49,108 nucleotides of DNA from an uncultured marine group I thaumarchaeote (lineage in GTDB: Archaea; Thermoproteota; Nitrososphaeria; Nitrososphaerales; Nitrosopumilaceae): contig CACLIK010000005.1 in NCBI GenBank assembly GCA_902606965.1, positions 1 through 49,108 of the forward strand, written 5' to 3'. Of the stretch, positions 38,501-46,682 are shown piece after piece. The notes beneath the pieces were generated by a model. That model saw only the letters and a program-made list of their open reading frames with translations, did not search any database and was not told where the DNA came from. Every line of letters begins with the position of its first letter. The stretch's first letter is position 1. The position numbers were made by a program, and so were the translations under genes.

Positions 38501-38765
38501 GTGTGTCCCAGCCTGCATTAAAAACCACATTTTTTGAATTAAGAATGTTAAATCTGTACCACAGATCTTTGAAGACACGACCTCTAAGGTGACCGGCATG
38601 TGGCTCACCGTTTAATGTAGGAGGTCCCTCAATAAACATAATTTTTTCTCGCTTATCTGATGGATTATCAATCATTTTTTGTAAATCAAGCTTTGAAACA
38701 TACTCTTTTGTCACACGTTCAATTTCTTTTAGATCAAACTCACTTGCCAATTCCATATATCGCAT
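35556..38765 (-). CDS. ileS: Isoleucyl-tRNA synthetase
   Basis: FIEGPPTLNGEPHAGHLRGRVFKDLWYRF (HIGH-type), GWDTQGLPVELQAEKELGI, KMSKSTGN. Confidence 0.97.
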   Translation of the reverse strand: MRYMELASEFDLKEIERVTKEYVSKLDLQKMIDNPSDKREKIMFIEGPPTLNGEPHAGHLRGRVFKDLWYRFNILNSKNVVFNAGWDTQGLPVELQAEKELGIKNGKGEITTQQQIENLVEQCKKIVSKFHQKWLDVDKKLGMSFDQENAYWTYKDEYIEKEWKLLKRAHENDILTEGYRVVAYCPSCQTSLSHSEVNQGYEMVQDPSLYYKVKLEDEDVYLIVWTTMPFTLVTDAMVGFNPDEEYVYVTVGDETWIVGKIRLEEFMKEAKVEEYKVLKTTSGSEFEGKKYVHPLLDNISGLEKMSKEENYHVAVAEKFVDVNTGTGIVHLSPANGEDDYNIAMKRKVEIFSPIDDGVKFTEDAGKYAGMFVRDADEKIVNDVKEKNALVRIGKIKHKYPLCWRSQHKLVWLARREYFYMLDRLNDKAVDAAQKVEYFFDQPKNRFLEIIKEKHPWCISRERFWGCPLPIWKCTECENIERLFSRKEIVDLADDLPDGPDFELHRPWIDRVSIKCKKCDAKMQREEFVLDTWHNSGAAPFASLSDDEYKKTIPAPFFTEGIDQTRGWAYTLLIENVILNNKDTSPYNSFLFQGHVLDEKGNKMSKSTGNVLDASDLLDKYPVDLVRFYFMWKSSPIETLNFSTKELMSRPYQILSTLFHIHLYFKQNSEYDKFNMNVTTIGWAKDNDMLTSTDIWLLSKLQKTIELSTMSNIKCKFHESASAIEDFLINSLSQIYIPITKPELWNDDETKKDRRHVIYAIIAESLKVLDILIHPFSPFTSEYLYTTIFGEKKSILLESWPKSTPTLVNESVEESFDIMNEIVSVCAAARMKGKLKRRWPLKHAIICVEKGWQKKIELLSELLQTQLNVEDYKIIELENHEGISEMLEMKKSGIPVIPKIELNRKTIGPKAKQNLGKLLETFSETKPDEIIQGLEKDSSFTFDVNGTKISLDMDDFIIEFDVQEGFTFSRRNNLIGIISTERNEELMAKGLIKDLARRLQALRKERGYNPTDVLNTASILDLDDESLSMIKSKTEDLSFLVRVKQVNFTQTCKKYKDDDIDGQKIRISVE

Positions 38766-38925
38766 TCGTGCATTTATCTCTTATAACAGTTGCAGGTCGG
38801 TGTGGTCCCCGCTTGAAAAATAAGCAAACGATGAATAAGCTACATGACAAACGGAGACGATGTCATCTATCATATAACGTGCTTGTTTGATTTAATATCA
38901 TGTCGTTGAATTCATTTGACTTCGA

Positions 38926-38936
38926 ATATATAGATC
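38926..38936 (+). promoter_or_regulatory. Putative archaeal TATA box for purD
   Basis: ttcgaatatata about 25 nt upstream of the TTG start; consistent with a leaderless or very short leader transcript. Confidence 0.4.
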
Positions 38937-38954
38937 ATAAACAAGTTTCATGTA

Positions 38955-40217
38955 TTGGTTAACGTTCTTGTAGTTGGTTCCGGTGGTCGAGAGCATGCGA
39001 TTAGTTGGAAATTAAGTCAAAATGATAGTGTTGATAGAGTTTTTCATGCACCAGGGAATGGTGGTACACTAAACAACATACAGATTCCTGTGGATAATTT
39101 AGACGAATTAGCCAAATTTGCTTCTGAGAATGATTGTTTCACTGTTGTCGGTCCAGAGGCGCCACTGGCAATGGGTATTGTTGATTTTTTTAATGAGAAA
39201 GGCTTGAAAATATTTGGACCTACAAGGAAAGCTGCACAATTAGAGGCTAGTAAAATATGGGCTAAACAATTTTTGAAGCGTAACAATATTCCTACTGCGG
39301 CATTTGAAGTATTTGATGATCCAGTAAAGGCAAAAGAATACGTGAGCCAAGTTGGTTATAATGTTGTAATAAAGGCTGACGGTTTAGCAGCTGGTAAGGG
39401 TGTAATTGTTTGTGACAGTAAGGATGAAGCTGAAAAATCCATAGACATGATGTTGGTTGATAAAAAATTTGGTGATGCGGGAAGCAGCATAATAATCGAA
39501 GAGAGAATAGACGGCATAGAGGCATCATACATCGCGTTATCTGACGGTAAAGTCGCAATACCAATGGCTACAAGTCAAGACCATAAGAGAGTGTTCGATA
39601 ATGACAAGGGACCTAACACTGGTGGGATGGGCGCTTATTCCCCAACACCAATTATAGACAAGGATATTTCTCAAAAGATACAAGAAAAAATTATTGATAA
39701 AACAATTTCTGCCCTAAGAGATGAGGGAATTACATTTCAGGGATTTCTTTATGCTGGTATAATGCTAAAGGACGGAGAACCATATGTTCTTGAGTATAAT
39801 GTTAGAATGGGCGATCCTGAATGCCAACCAATCTTAATGCGAATGAAATCAGATCTTTTTGAATATTTGATGGGAAGTGTAAGTGGTACATTGGACACTA
39901 TGTCACCAATTTCATGGAAAGATAAATCTGCAGTCTGCATTGTTCTAGCATCAAAGGGATATCCAGAATCATATCCAAAAGGCGATGAAATTTTTGGGTT
40001 AGACCAAATGTTTGACAATGGGTTCGTGTTTCATGCGGGAACAAAAAAACAAGATGTAAAAATTGTAACAAATGGTGGTCGTGTTTTAGGCGTTACTGGA
40101 CTAGGCGATACTTTGGAGTCAGCAATAAAACATGCGTATGAAATTACCGAAAAAATCTCTTGGGAAAACAAATACTTGAGGACAGACATAGGGAAAAAAG
40201 GTCTATCTTACTTATGA
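38955..40217 (+). CDS. purD: Phosphoribosylamine--glycine ligase
   Basis: VNVLVVGSGGREHAISWKLSQ, VGPEAPLAMGIVDFF, KADGLAAGKGVIVC; TTG start. Confidence 0.96.
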   Translation: MVNVLVVGSGGREHAISWKLSQNDSVDRVFHAPGNGGTLNNIQIPVDNLDELAKFASENDCFTVVGPEAPLAMGIVDFFNEKGLKIFGPTRKAAQLEASKIWAKQFLKRNNIPTAAFEVFDDPVKAKEYVSQVGYNVVIKADGLAAGKGVIVCDSKDEAEKSIDMMLVDKKFGDAGSSIIIEERIDGIEASYIALSDGKVAIPMATSQDHKRVFDNDKGPNTGGMGAYSPTPIIDKDISQKIQEKIIDKTISALRDEGITFQGFLYAGIMLKDGEPYVLEYNVRMGDPECQPILMRMKSDLFEYLMGSVSGTLDTMSPISWKDKSAVCIVLASKGYPESYPKGDEIFGLDQMFDNGFVFHAGTKKQDVKIVTNGGRVLGVTGLGDTLESAIKHAYEITEKISWENKYLRTDIGKKGLSYL

Positions 40218-40772
40218 GATTTTAATATTTTCATCTTCTGTGACTATCCAATCCATCTTGATATCATGTGAATCATTAGGTATAGATTTTATGACTTGTT
40301 TTGAATATGTCAATGATATTTTCATAGCATCAGTTGATAAGAGAAATCTGTCATAATAGCCGTGACCATACCCCAATCTAACTCCCGATTTTGAGACTCC
40401 CACTGTGGGTATTAACACACAATCAATTTTTTTCGTTCTCTCACAACTATCCTTCGGTTCCATAATCTCGAATCTTCCTTTTTCCAATTTTTCAAGATTC
40501 GAAACAATATGAAATTCAATATTATCACCGATAATTTTAGGCAGAAGTAAGCTCTTACCTTGCTCCAATACGTCTAGCATTATATCATGTGTGTCTACTT
40601 CACTGCCAATTGGAAAATAACAAGCAATATTTTGTGCATTGACGAATGATGAGTTTTTCTTTAGATTTTCATGAATTCTTTCACTTACAATATCTCTTAG
40701 TTCAGCTGAAGTAGCATCTCGTTTTTCAAGGAGATGTTTTCTCAGTGCAGCCTTTTCAATACTAACCGACAA
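40212..40772 (-). CDS. 5-formyltetrahydrofolate cyclo-ligase
   Basis: ALRKHLLEKRD...IACYFPIGSEVDTHDIM...GVRLGYGHGYYDRFL. Confidence 0.92.
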   Translation of the reverse strand: MSVSIEKAALRKHLLEKRDATSAELRDIVSERIHENLKKNSSFVNAQNIACYFPIGSEVDTHDIMLDVLEQGKSLLLPKIIGDNIEFHIVSNLEKLEKGRFEIMEPKDSCERTKKIDCVLIPTVGVSKSGVRLGYGHGYYDRFLLSTDAMKISLTYSKQVIKSIPNDSHDIKMDWIVTEDENIKIS

Positions 40773-41625
40773 TTTCCTTACTTAATGATGCAGCTGTAAC
40801 AGTATTTTTTAGTAGCATAGCAACTGTCATAGGTCCAACTCCTCCAGGAACAGGTGTGACCCATGATGCCTTTTGAATTATATCATCATAATCTGCGTCA
40901 CCAACTAGTTTACCTTCATGTCTTGAAATTGCAACATCAATTACGATGGCATCTTGTTTTATCATATCAGAAGTTAATTTGAACTTAGATCTATCACCAA
41001 CAGCAGATATAATCACATCTGCATTTTTGCAGTATTCATTTAGGTTATCGGTTTTTGAATGGCATGAAATGACAGTTGCGTTATTTTGCAGTAACAAATG
41101 GTACAGCGGCTTTCCGATCAAATTGCTTCGATTGATCATAACTATATTTTTTCCTTCAAGGTTAATCTTGTAATAGTAAAACATCTCCATTATTCCAGAT
41201 GGTGTGCATGGCCTCAAGATAGATTTCCCCATGGATAGCAAGCCAACATTTTGTGGCGTTAATCCATCAACATCTTTTATTGGGGATATTCTTGATATTG
41301 TTGCAAATTCATCAAGTTGCTTTGATAGAGGTAATTGAACAAGTATTCCGTGAACTTCTTTATCATTATTTAGTTTATCAATAATTTTGTTAAGTTCTTC
41401 TTGGGTTATGTCAGCAGATAACTTGTGATCTTTTGTTTTAATTCCAATTTTTTCGCATGCAATGTGCTTATTTTTTACATATGTTGCAGATGCTGGGTCA
41501 TCACCAACTAACACGGTAGCTAAACATGGTACCACATTTTCTGAATTCAGTTTTTTAACAGCATCTTTTAAGATCTCTTTTACTGCATTTGATACTTCAA
41601 TTCCATCTATCTTTTGTCCTGCCAT
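40762..41625 (-). CDS. folD: Bifunctional methylenetetrahydrofolate dehydrogenase/cyclohydrolase
   Basis: LVGDDPASATYVKNKHIACEKIGI, GILVQLPLSKQLDE, PVPGGVGPMTVAMLLKNTV. Confidence 0.95.
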   Translation of the reverse strand: MAGQKIDGIEVSNAVKEILKDAVKKLNSENVVPCLATVLVGDDPASATYVKNKHIACEKIGIKTKDHKLSADITQEELNKIIDKLNNDKEVHGILVQLPLSKQLDEFATISRISPIKDVDGLTPQNVGLLSMGKSILRPCTPSGIMEMFYYYKINLEGKNIVMINRSNLIGKPLYHLLLQNNATVISCHSKTDNLNEYCKNADVIISAVGDRSKFKLTSDMIKQDAIVIDVAISRHEGKLVGDADYDDIIQKASWVTPVPGGVGPMTVAMLLKNTVTAASLSKEIVG

Positions 41626-41737
41626 GATTGTGTCATATCGTATAACTATTTAATTTAAGCAGAAATGAAAGCAGTTTTTGAATCAATGAGACTGTCTGTA
41701 CTCAGCCGCTTAAATAGAAATTTTGTATAATTTACGC

Positions 41738-41839
41738 ATGATGAAGCTTAGATGTTCATACTGTGCCACAAATTTTTGTGGTCAGAACTGTAAATGTAAG
41801 TGTCATAGTAAAACTTGGACAAAGAATCAATTACAATAA
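41738..41839 (+). CDS. 33-aa Cys-rich micro-ORF; not in ORF track
   Basis: MMKLRCSYCATNFCGQNCKCKCHSKTWTKNQLQ*; TATA-like cttaaata about 26 nt upstream of ATG. Confidence 0.45.
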   Translation: MMKLRCSYCATNFCGQNCKCKCHSKTWTKNQLQ

Positions 41840-41867
41840 TTTTTAAAACAATTTGTAGACCAATTTT

Positions 41868-41896
41868 AAAAAAAAAGATGGGTAACGACTCCCATC
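41868..41896 (-). terminator. Hairpin plus T-tract resembling an intrinsic terminator
   Basis: Minus strand GATGGG-AGTCGTTA-CCCATC followed by nine T; downstream of the DUF3892-like gene. Confidence 0.55.
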
Positions 41897-41972
41897 ATAA
41901 TAACATGATATGTAATTTGCCTTAGTTTAGAATAAAAGCCACACGTAGAAATTATTAGTATGAATGATACTA

Positions 41973-42707
41973 TTAGGCTCGCTTTTTCTTAGTAGGTTTC
42001 TTCTTAGTAGGTTTCTTCTTAGTAGATTTCTTCTTAGTAGATGCTTTCTTCTTAGTAGATTTCTTCTTAGTAGATTTCTTCTTAGTAGATGCTTTTTTCT
42101 TAGTAGGTTTCTTCTTAGCGGATGCTTTTTTCTTAGTAGGTTTCTTCTTAGCGGATGATTTAGTCCTCACAACTTTCTTTTTACCTGGTTCTGGCGCAAC
42201 CTCAGCTTCTACTTTAGCTGGTTCTGGCGCGACCTCAGCTTCTACTTTAGCTGGTTCTGGCGCGACCTCAGCTTCTACTTTAGCTGGTTCTAATTCTTCA
42301 ACCTGTTCAGAGAAAAACGCAGAACTCATTGCAGATAGTGGTTTTGTTTCAGTAACTGGTTTTGGTTTAGTTTCAGTTAATGCAGGTTTTTCTTCCTGAT
42401 TAGTTCCATCAAGCTCAGGTATTTGACCTAAATTATCAGACATAACTTTATTGTCATCAATTCTGATGTAATGACTCTCATATGCTCTATAGTATCTAAC
42501 ATTCTTTCCCATCCTAATCTTACCAAGGTCGCCAAACACTGTCATGTATTTAGCACCATGTCCTAAATTGGTTGCAATGACATTGCGGTCTACAATTTCT
42601 CCACTACTTATTTTGTTTCCAATATCATGATGCTGCATTATTTTTGTAATGATATGGTCTTGATCATACGATACTTGAGAAATTAGATAATCAGCCCACT
42701 TTGCCAT
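41973..42707 (-). CDS. DUF3892-like domain protein with repetitive acidic segment and histone-H1-like Lys-rich tail
   Basis: ADYLISQVSYDQDHIITKIMQHH...KYMTVF...HYIRIDDNKVMSDNLGQIPEL; (AKVEAEVAPEP)x3; (KKK[PAS][TS/SA])n tail. Confidence 0.82.
   Translation of the reverse strand: MAKWADYLISQVSYDQDHIITKIMQHHDIGNKISSGEIVDRNVIATNLGHGAKYMTVFGDLGKIRMGKNVRYYRAYESHYIRIDDNKVMSDNLGQIPELDGTNQEEKPALTETKPKPVTETKPLSAMSSAFFSEQVEELEPAKVEAEVAPEPAKVEAEVAPEPAKVEAEVAPEPGKKKVVRTKSSAKKKPTKKKASAKKKPTKKKASTKKKSTKKKSTKKKASTKKKSTKKKPTKKKPTKKKRA
41980..42158. repeat. Minisatellite with 15-bp unit encoding the KKKxTKKKx tail
   Basis: cttcttagtaggttt / cttcttagtagattt / cttcttagtagatgctttcttcttagtag variants repeated. 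Confidence 0.85.
42187..42285. repeat. Three tandem 33-bp repeats (AKVEAEVAPEP)
   Basis: ggttctggcgcRacctcagcttctactttagct x3 at 42187, 42220 and 42253. Confidence 0.9.
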
Positions 42708-42810
42708 TTGAAAAATACTGTAACTATCCCCTAAATAAGCAATGAGTTTTACAAATATTTAGAATTAGTATAGGTTAATCCTTAAAGGGTCCAAAAAGTT
42801 TATTTTTTTA

Positions 42811-43131
42811 TTGAAAATAAAATTCGACGCAACCACGTATCTGAATAAATTAAAAACAAGTAATCCATATTTCCATACTTTTGTCAATAGGGAATCCTTG
42901 GCAGTAGGTGTTATTTTTTTAAAACCCGGAGAAAATGATACACAAGATCCACATGATTCTGATGAAATCTATTACATTCTAGATGGAAACGGTTTTCTAG
43001 AAATTAACGATGAATCTTATCGTATAAAAAAAGGACAGATCTATTTTGTCGCAAAAGATGTTCCACATCACTTTTATGGTAACACAAAAAATCTTTCAGT
43101 TTTGTATTTTTTTGGTGGTTCTAGTTCCTAG
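42811..43131 (+). CDS. Cupin 2 domain protein
   Basis: LKPGENDTQDPHDSDEIYYILDGNGFLEINDESYRIKKGQIYFVAKDVPHHFYGN; TTG start. Confidence 0.87.
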   Translation: MKIKFDATTYLNKLKTSNPYFHTFVNRESLAVGVIFLKPGENDTQDPHDSDEIYYILDGNGFLEINDESYRIKKGQIYFVAKDVPHHFYGNTKNLSVLYFFGGSSS

Positions 43132-43748
43132 GAAAGAAATTTTACCTTTCTTCCCGTTACATTGATTTTCTTTTCTGCTATGAGTTTCACAGCTTTAACA
43201 TATGCTTTGTGTTCTTTTGCCAGTATTCTTTTTGATAATGTTTCTTCAGTATCATCATTTTTGATTTTTACTGCTTCCTGAACAATAATTGGTCCAGTAT
43301 CAACACCCTCATCCACAAAATGAACAGTGCAACCTGAATGGCTTGCACCTGCTTCAATTGCCTGTTTTTGCGCATCTAGCCCTGGAAATGCAGGCAAAAT
43401 GGAAGGATGAATATTCAGTATTTGGTTTTTAAATTTTTTAATGAACTCCGGACTCAATATTCTCATGAATCCTGCAAGACAAATCAGAGAATTTTTTGGT
43501 GTAATATCATATTTACTTAGTACATGTATTATTTTTTGGTCATATTCCCATCTTGTACCTTGAAATCCCTTACTTTCAACAATTTCAGTTTGCACACCAA
43601 GTTTCCTTGCAATCTTTAATCCATTTGCAGATGGTTTGTTCGAAATAACGATTGTAGGTTTAATTGGAATGTTTTGTTTTTGTACCGCATTAAGTATAGA
43701 TTTCATGTTGCTCCCTCTCCCGGAGATTAAAATTGCGAGTTTAAGCAA
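43128..43748 (-). CDS. purN: Phosphoribosylglycinamide formyltransferase
   Basis: LAILISGRGSNMKSIL, NIHPSILPAFPGLDAQKQAIEAGASHSGCTVHFVDEGVDTGPII. Confidence 0.95.
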   Translation of the reverse strand: MLKLAILISGRGSNMKSILNAVQKQNIPIKPTIVISNKPSANGLKIARKLGVQTEIVESKGFQGTRWEYDQKIIHVLSKYDITPKNSLICLAGFMRILSPEFIKKFKNQILNIHPSILPAFPGLDAQKQAIEAGASHSGCTVHFVDEGVDTGPIIVQEAVKIKNDDTEETLSKRILAKEHKAYVKAVKLIAEKKINVTGRKVKFLS

Positions 43749-43786
43749 CGCATTGTTTAATTCTGTTCATAAAATAAAGCTATAGA

Positions 43787-44437
43787 TTACCATGGGATAT
43801 CATCGACTAACTTTAGCTCATTATCTACCATCTTGAATCCCATAATATCCAACGTTTCTTTTGCAGTAGAGGAATTTCTTTCTAAGATCAGTTTCGCAAG
43901 TTCAACACGTGATTTCATATCCATATTCTGACCAATTTTGTATTTTCCTGTTAATGATTCTGGAACAATTTTGATAACTTCAACTCCCTTTAGAACATCC
44001 ATATCTGGTTTAATTGGTTCATATCCACCCTCAGGTTGGTATTTTTTCATCAGGCCGTTTAACGCAATAGTTTTTTCATTCTTATCTGAAACAATATCAC
44101 CATTTCCTTTTATTACGACACTTATGTATAGTGTGTCGGCAAGAGATGCATCAGTAGGGTCGGAAAAATATGATGGTAGAAATTCTAGACTTTTATCAAC
44201 TTCAAATCCCACTTTTTGATTACGTCTAATGTTATCAAGTTTTTCACCTCTTATGTGAGAATGCATGTAAATTGTATCATTAATGAATACAAAATTCATT
44301 GGTATAATTTGTGGAAATCCATTCTCATCAATACTCGCTATCCTACCAGTTTGTTCTGAACTTAGAAATTCAATGATTTTTTCTTTTGATTTTATTTGTA
44401 ACTTTTGGTGATCTCGTCGTATCAAAAAGTCTTCCAT
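43787..44437 (-). CDS. Pyridoxamine 5'-phosphate oxidase-like FMN/F420-binding protein
   Basis: IIEFLSSEQTGRIASIDENGFPQIIPMNFVFINDTIYMHSHIRGEKLDNIRRNQKVGFEVD. Confidence 0.82.
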   Translation of the reverse strand: MEDFLIRRDHQKLQIKSKEKIIEFLSSEQTGRIASIDENGFPQIIPMNFVFINDTIYMHSHIRGEKLDNIRRNQKVGFEVDKSLEFLPSYFSDPTDASLADTLYISVVIKGNGDIVSDKNEKTIALNGLMKKYQPEGGYEPIKPDMDVLKGVEVIKIVPESLTGKYKIGQNMDMKSRVELAKLILERNSSTAKETLDIMGFKMVDNELKLVDDIPW

Positions 44438-44470
44438 GATATTCTTAATCTAAATAACTAGAATTATGTT

Positions 44471-45556
44471 TTACTTGTTTTGTTCCTTGAAATAAGGAAT
44501 TACATGAGTAGCAAATTTATCTATAGAACCAAAGTAGTTTTTACCCCAGAATCTGATTACGAAATGATTTACACCAGCTTTGATGAATCTCTCAAATATC
44601 GGAATTACGTCATCAGGTGTGCCAACACCAGTTGAGGATCTTGCTATGGCATCTGGTATTTTTGTTGCTGCCTCACGCATTTTTACAATCCATTCTTGGT
44701 TAGACATGGAATACTCTGTAAAGTATTTTTTAAAATCAAATCCTTCAATTTCTTTAAGACCATGCACCCTAAGAATTTCTTGTTTAAACAGACTTACTTT
44801 GACGGCTTCTTTCATTTTAGCCCATGATTCTTCGGCATCATCAGAAAAGTAAACATCTATGTCTAAAGCCATCTGGAAATTATCCTTCTCTTCTTGTGTT
44901 CTATTATTCTCATCCATTGATACTTCTATCTGTTTTTTATGATCCTCAAATAATTCTGGGGTATATCCTATTGGTAACCAACCATCACCATACTTTCCCG
45001 TAAGAGCTAGTGTTCTTTTTCCACCAGATGCCATATACGTTGGTGGATGTGGTTTTCTTATAGGAGGAGCTTGAAGGCAGGCAGATTCTAATTTGTAATA
45101 CTTACCCTCATAATCTACAGTATTATCCGGAGTTGAACCATATAGTTTGTGAATTAATTGAATTTGTTCTTCCCATTTTGAAACTGGTTTTTCAAATGGT
45201 ATACAAAATTCTTTTAGGTTTTGAGCTTCACCAGCACCAATTCCTAAAATTGCTCGTCCCTTTGAAACTCTATCTAATGTTATTGCCGCTAATGCGATAT
45301 TTGATGGGTGTCTTCTTATTGCATCAGTAACACAAGTTCCCAATTCTACATGATTAGTAACCGCAGCTATAGCAGATAACATAACCCATGGGTCTAGTAC
45401 AATTGCATTTTTCCACTGTGGGACATTTGTATGGTCCATGTAGAAAATAGAATCGTAACCAGTTCTATCAGCTAACATACATGCAGTTAGAATCTGGTCT
45501 TCAGAATAACCTGCTCTAGCAACATTTAATCCGTTTTGAATTCCAAATTTTAGCAT
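44471..45556 (-). CDS. LLM-class (F420-dependent) oxidoreductase, methylene-H4MPT reductase-like
   Basis: MLKFGIQNGLNVARAGYSEDQILTACMLADRTGYDSIFYMDHT...ELGTCVTDAIRRHPSNIALAAITLDRVSKGRAILGIGAGE. Confidence 0.88.
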   Translation of the reverse strand: MLKFGIQNGLNVARAGYSEDQILTACMLADRTGYDSIFYMDHTNVPQWKNAIVLDPWVMLSAIAAVTNHVELGTCVTDAIRRHPSNIALAAITLDRVSKGRAILGIGAGEAQNLKEFCIPFEKPVSKWEEQIQLIHKLYGSTPDNTVDYEGKYYKLESACLQAPPIRKPHPPTYMASGGKRTLALTGKYGDGWLPIGYTPELFEDHKKQIEVSMDENNRTQEEKDNFQMALDIDVYFSDDAEESWAKMKEAVKVSLFKQEILRVHGLKEIEGFDFKKYFTEYSMSNQEWIVKMREAATKIPDAIARSSTGVGTPDDVIPIFERFIKAGVNHFVIRFWGKNYFGSIDKFATHVIPYFKEQNK

Positions 45557-45652
45557 TTGATATTACACCTTTACAAACTCTTGAATTTCAATCTTAATAA
45601 GTTTCGCACAGATAAGTCGTAGCTAATACTACCTGATAATTAAATTTTAGAT

Positions 45653-46600
45653 TCAGAGATTACCATCATTTATAGCATTCAAACATTTGATAACATCTTC
45701 TTTTGAAATTGGAATTGGGTTTGGGTCAAGATGACCTTTATCAGTCATTACAACATCAGCTGCTTCATCAACAGGTGCTTTTAGTTCCATTTTATCAAAG
45801 CCAAGTTTTTCAATAACTTGTTTGAACTTTTCATAGAAAATTGAATTGTTATGTTTATGCGCGATGGTAGTACATGATGATAATGAGTATCCATGAGCAA
45901 CACCCTCATTGGAAAATACGTATGATAATGCATGCCCTAATGTCGTTGAACAATTTCCAAATCCCATACCTGAAAGCATTGAACCATAAGGGTAGTTTTC
46001 TGGTTTATCATTCATAATTGCATCATATAACACATCAAATGCTTGTTTGCATAATGTTTTTGTTAAATCATTTCCTAACTTACTATCATATCCTTCTGTG
46101 GCTTGTGCACAAGCATCACAGACCGAGTTATTGATTATTTGTTCTGGTGTACCATCCATAAAATATGAATCAACTATAGCACGATCAGCAAGGAATCTTT
46201 CTTCAGGACCAAGAAGTTTTTTCTTGCCATCAAATTTTAGAACACAATAAGTTGTCATCTCAGCTCCTGTGCCAAAAGTTGTAGGAATTAAAATTTTTTC
46301 CACGCCAAATTCTGCAGATGCATATTTTACAACGTCCATGGAACTTCCACCACCAAGGCCAATTAATGCAGATGGATTTTTTCCTTTGTATTCAGCTACA
46401 ACGGCATTGACATCGTCAATAGATGGTTCTGGTTTAACTTTATCATATAACATGTAATCTTGTATGCCCATTCTATCTAACCACTTTCCAGATAATGCTG
46501 GAGGAGCGGTAGTTACAACTAAAGCATTTTTTGGGTATTCTGCCTCAGAAAGTGCATTTTCACCAAATTGAATTACTTTTGGTATCCTTACTGTATGCAT
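45653..46600 (-). CDS. Iron-containing alcohol dehydrogenase (candidate semialdehyde reductase of the 3HP/4HB cycle)
   Basis: ALIGLGGGSSMDVVKYAS, PTTFGTGAEMTTY, GNCSTTLGHALSYVFSNEGVAHGYS. Confidence 0.85.
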   Translation of the reverse strand: MHTVRIPKVIQFGENALSEAEYPKNALVVTTAPPALSGKWLDRMGIQDYMLYDKVKPEPSIDDVNAVVAEYKGKNPSALIGLGGGSSMDVVKYASAEFGVEKILIPTTFGTGAEMTTYCVLKFDGKKKLLGPEERFLADRAIVDSYFMDGTPEQIINNSVCDACAQATEGYDSKLGNDLTKTLCKQAFDVLYDAIMNDKPENYPYGSMLSGMGFGNCSTTLGHALSYVFSNEGVAHGYSLSSCTTIAHKHNNSIFYEKFKQVIEKLGFDKMELKAPVDEAADVVMTDKGHLDPNPIPISKEDVIKCLNAINDGNL

Positions 46601-46682
46601 AGTTTATCGAGTTTCTAATTATTATTATACCTTACAATCGCTATGGACTTGGTTTATTTATTTAAAATAAAAATATAAAATC

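Noticed and set aside
38766-38950. C/D box sRNA between ileS and purD
   Set aside because: No convincing RUGAUGA/CUGA box pair on either strand.
41964-42158. Plus-strand ORF of LLSRFLLSRCF repeats
   Set aside because: Antisense shadow of the Lys-rich repeat tail; low complexity.
41980-42285. Possible CRISPR array from short direct repeats
   Set aside because: Repeats are contiguous, in-frame coding minisatellites without unique spacers.
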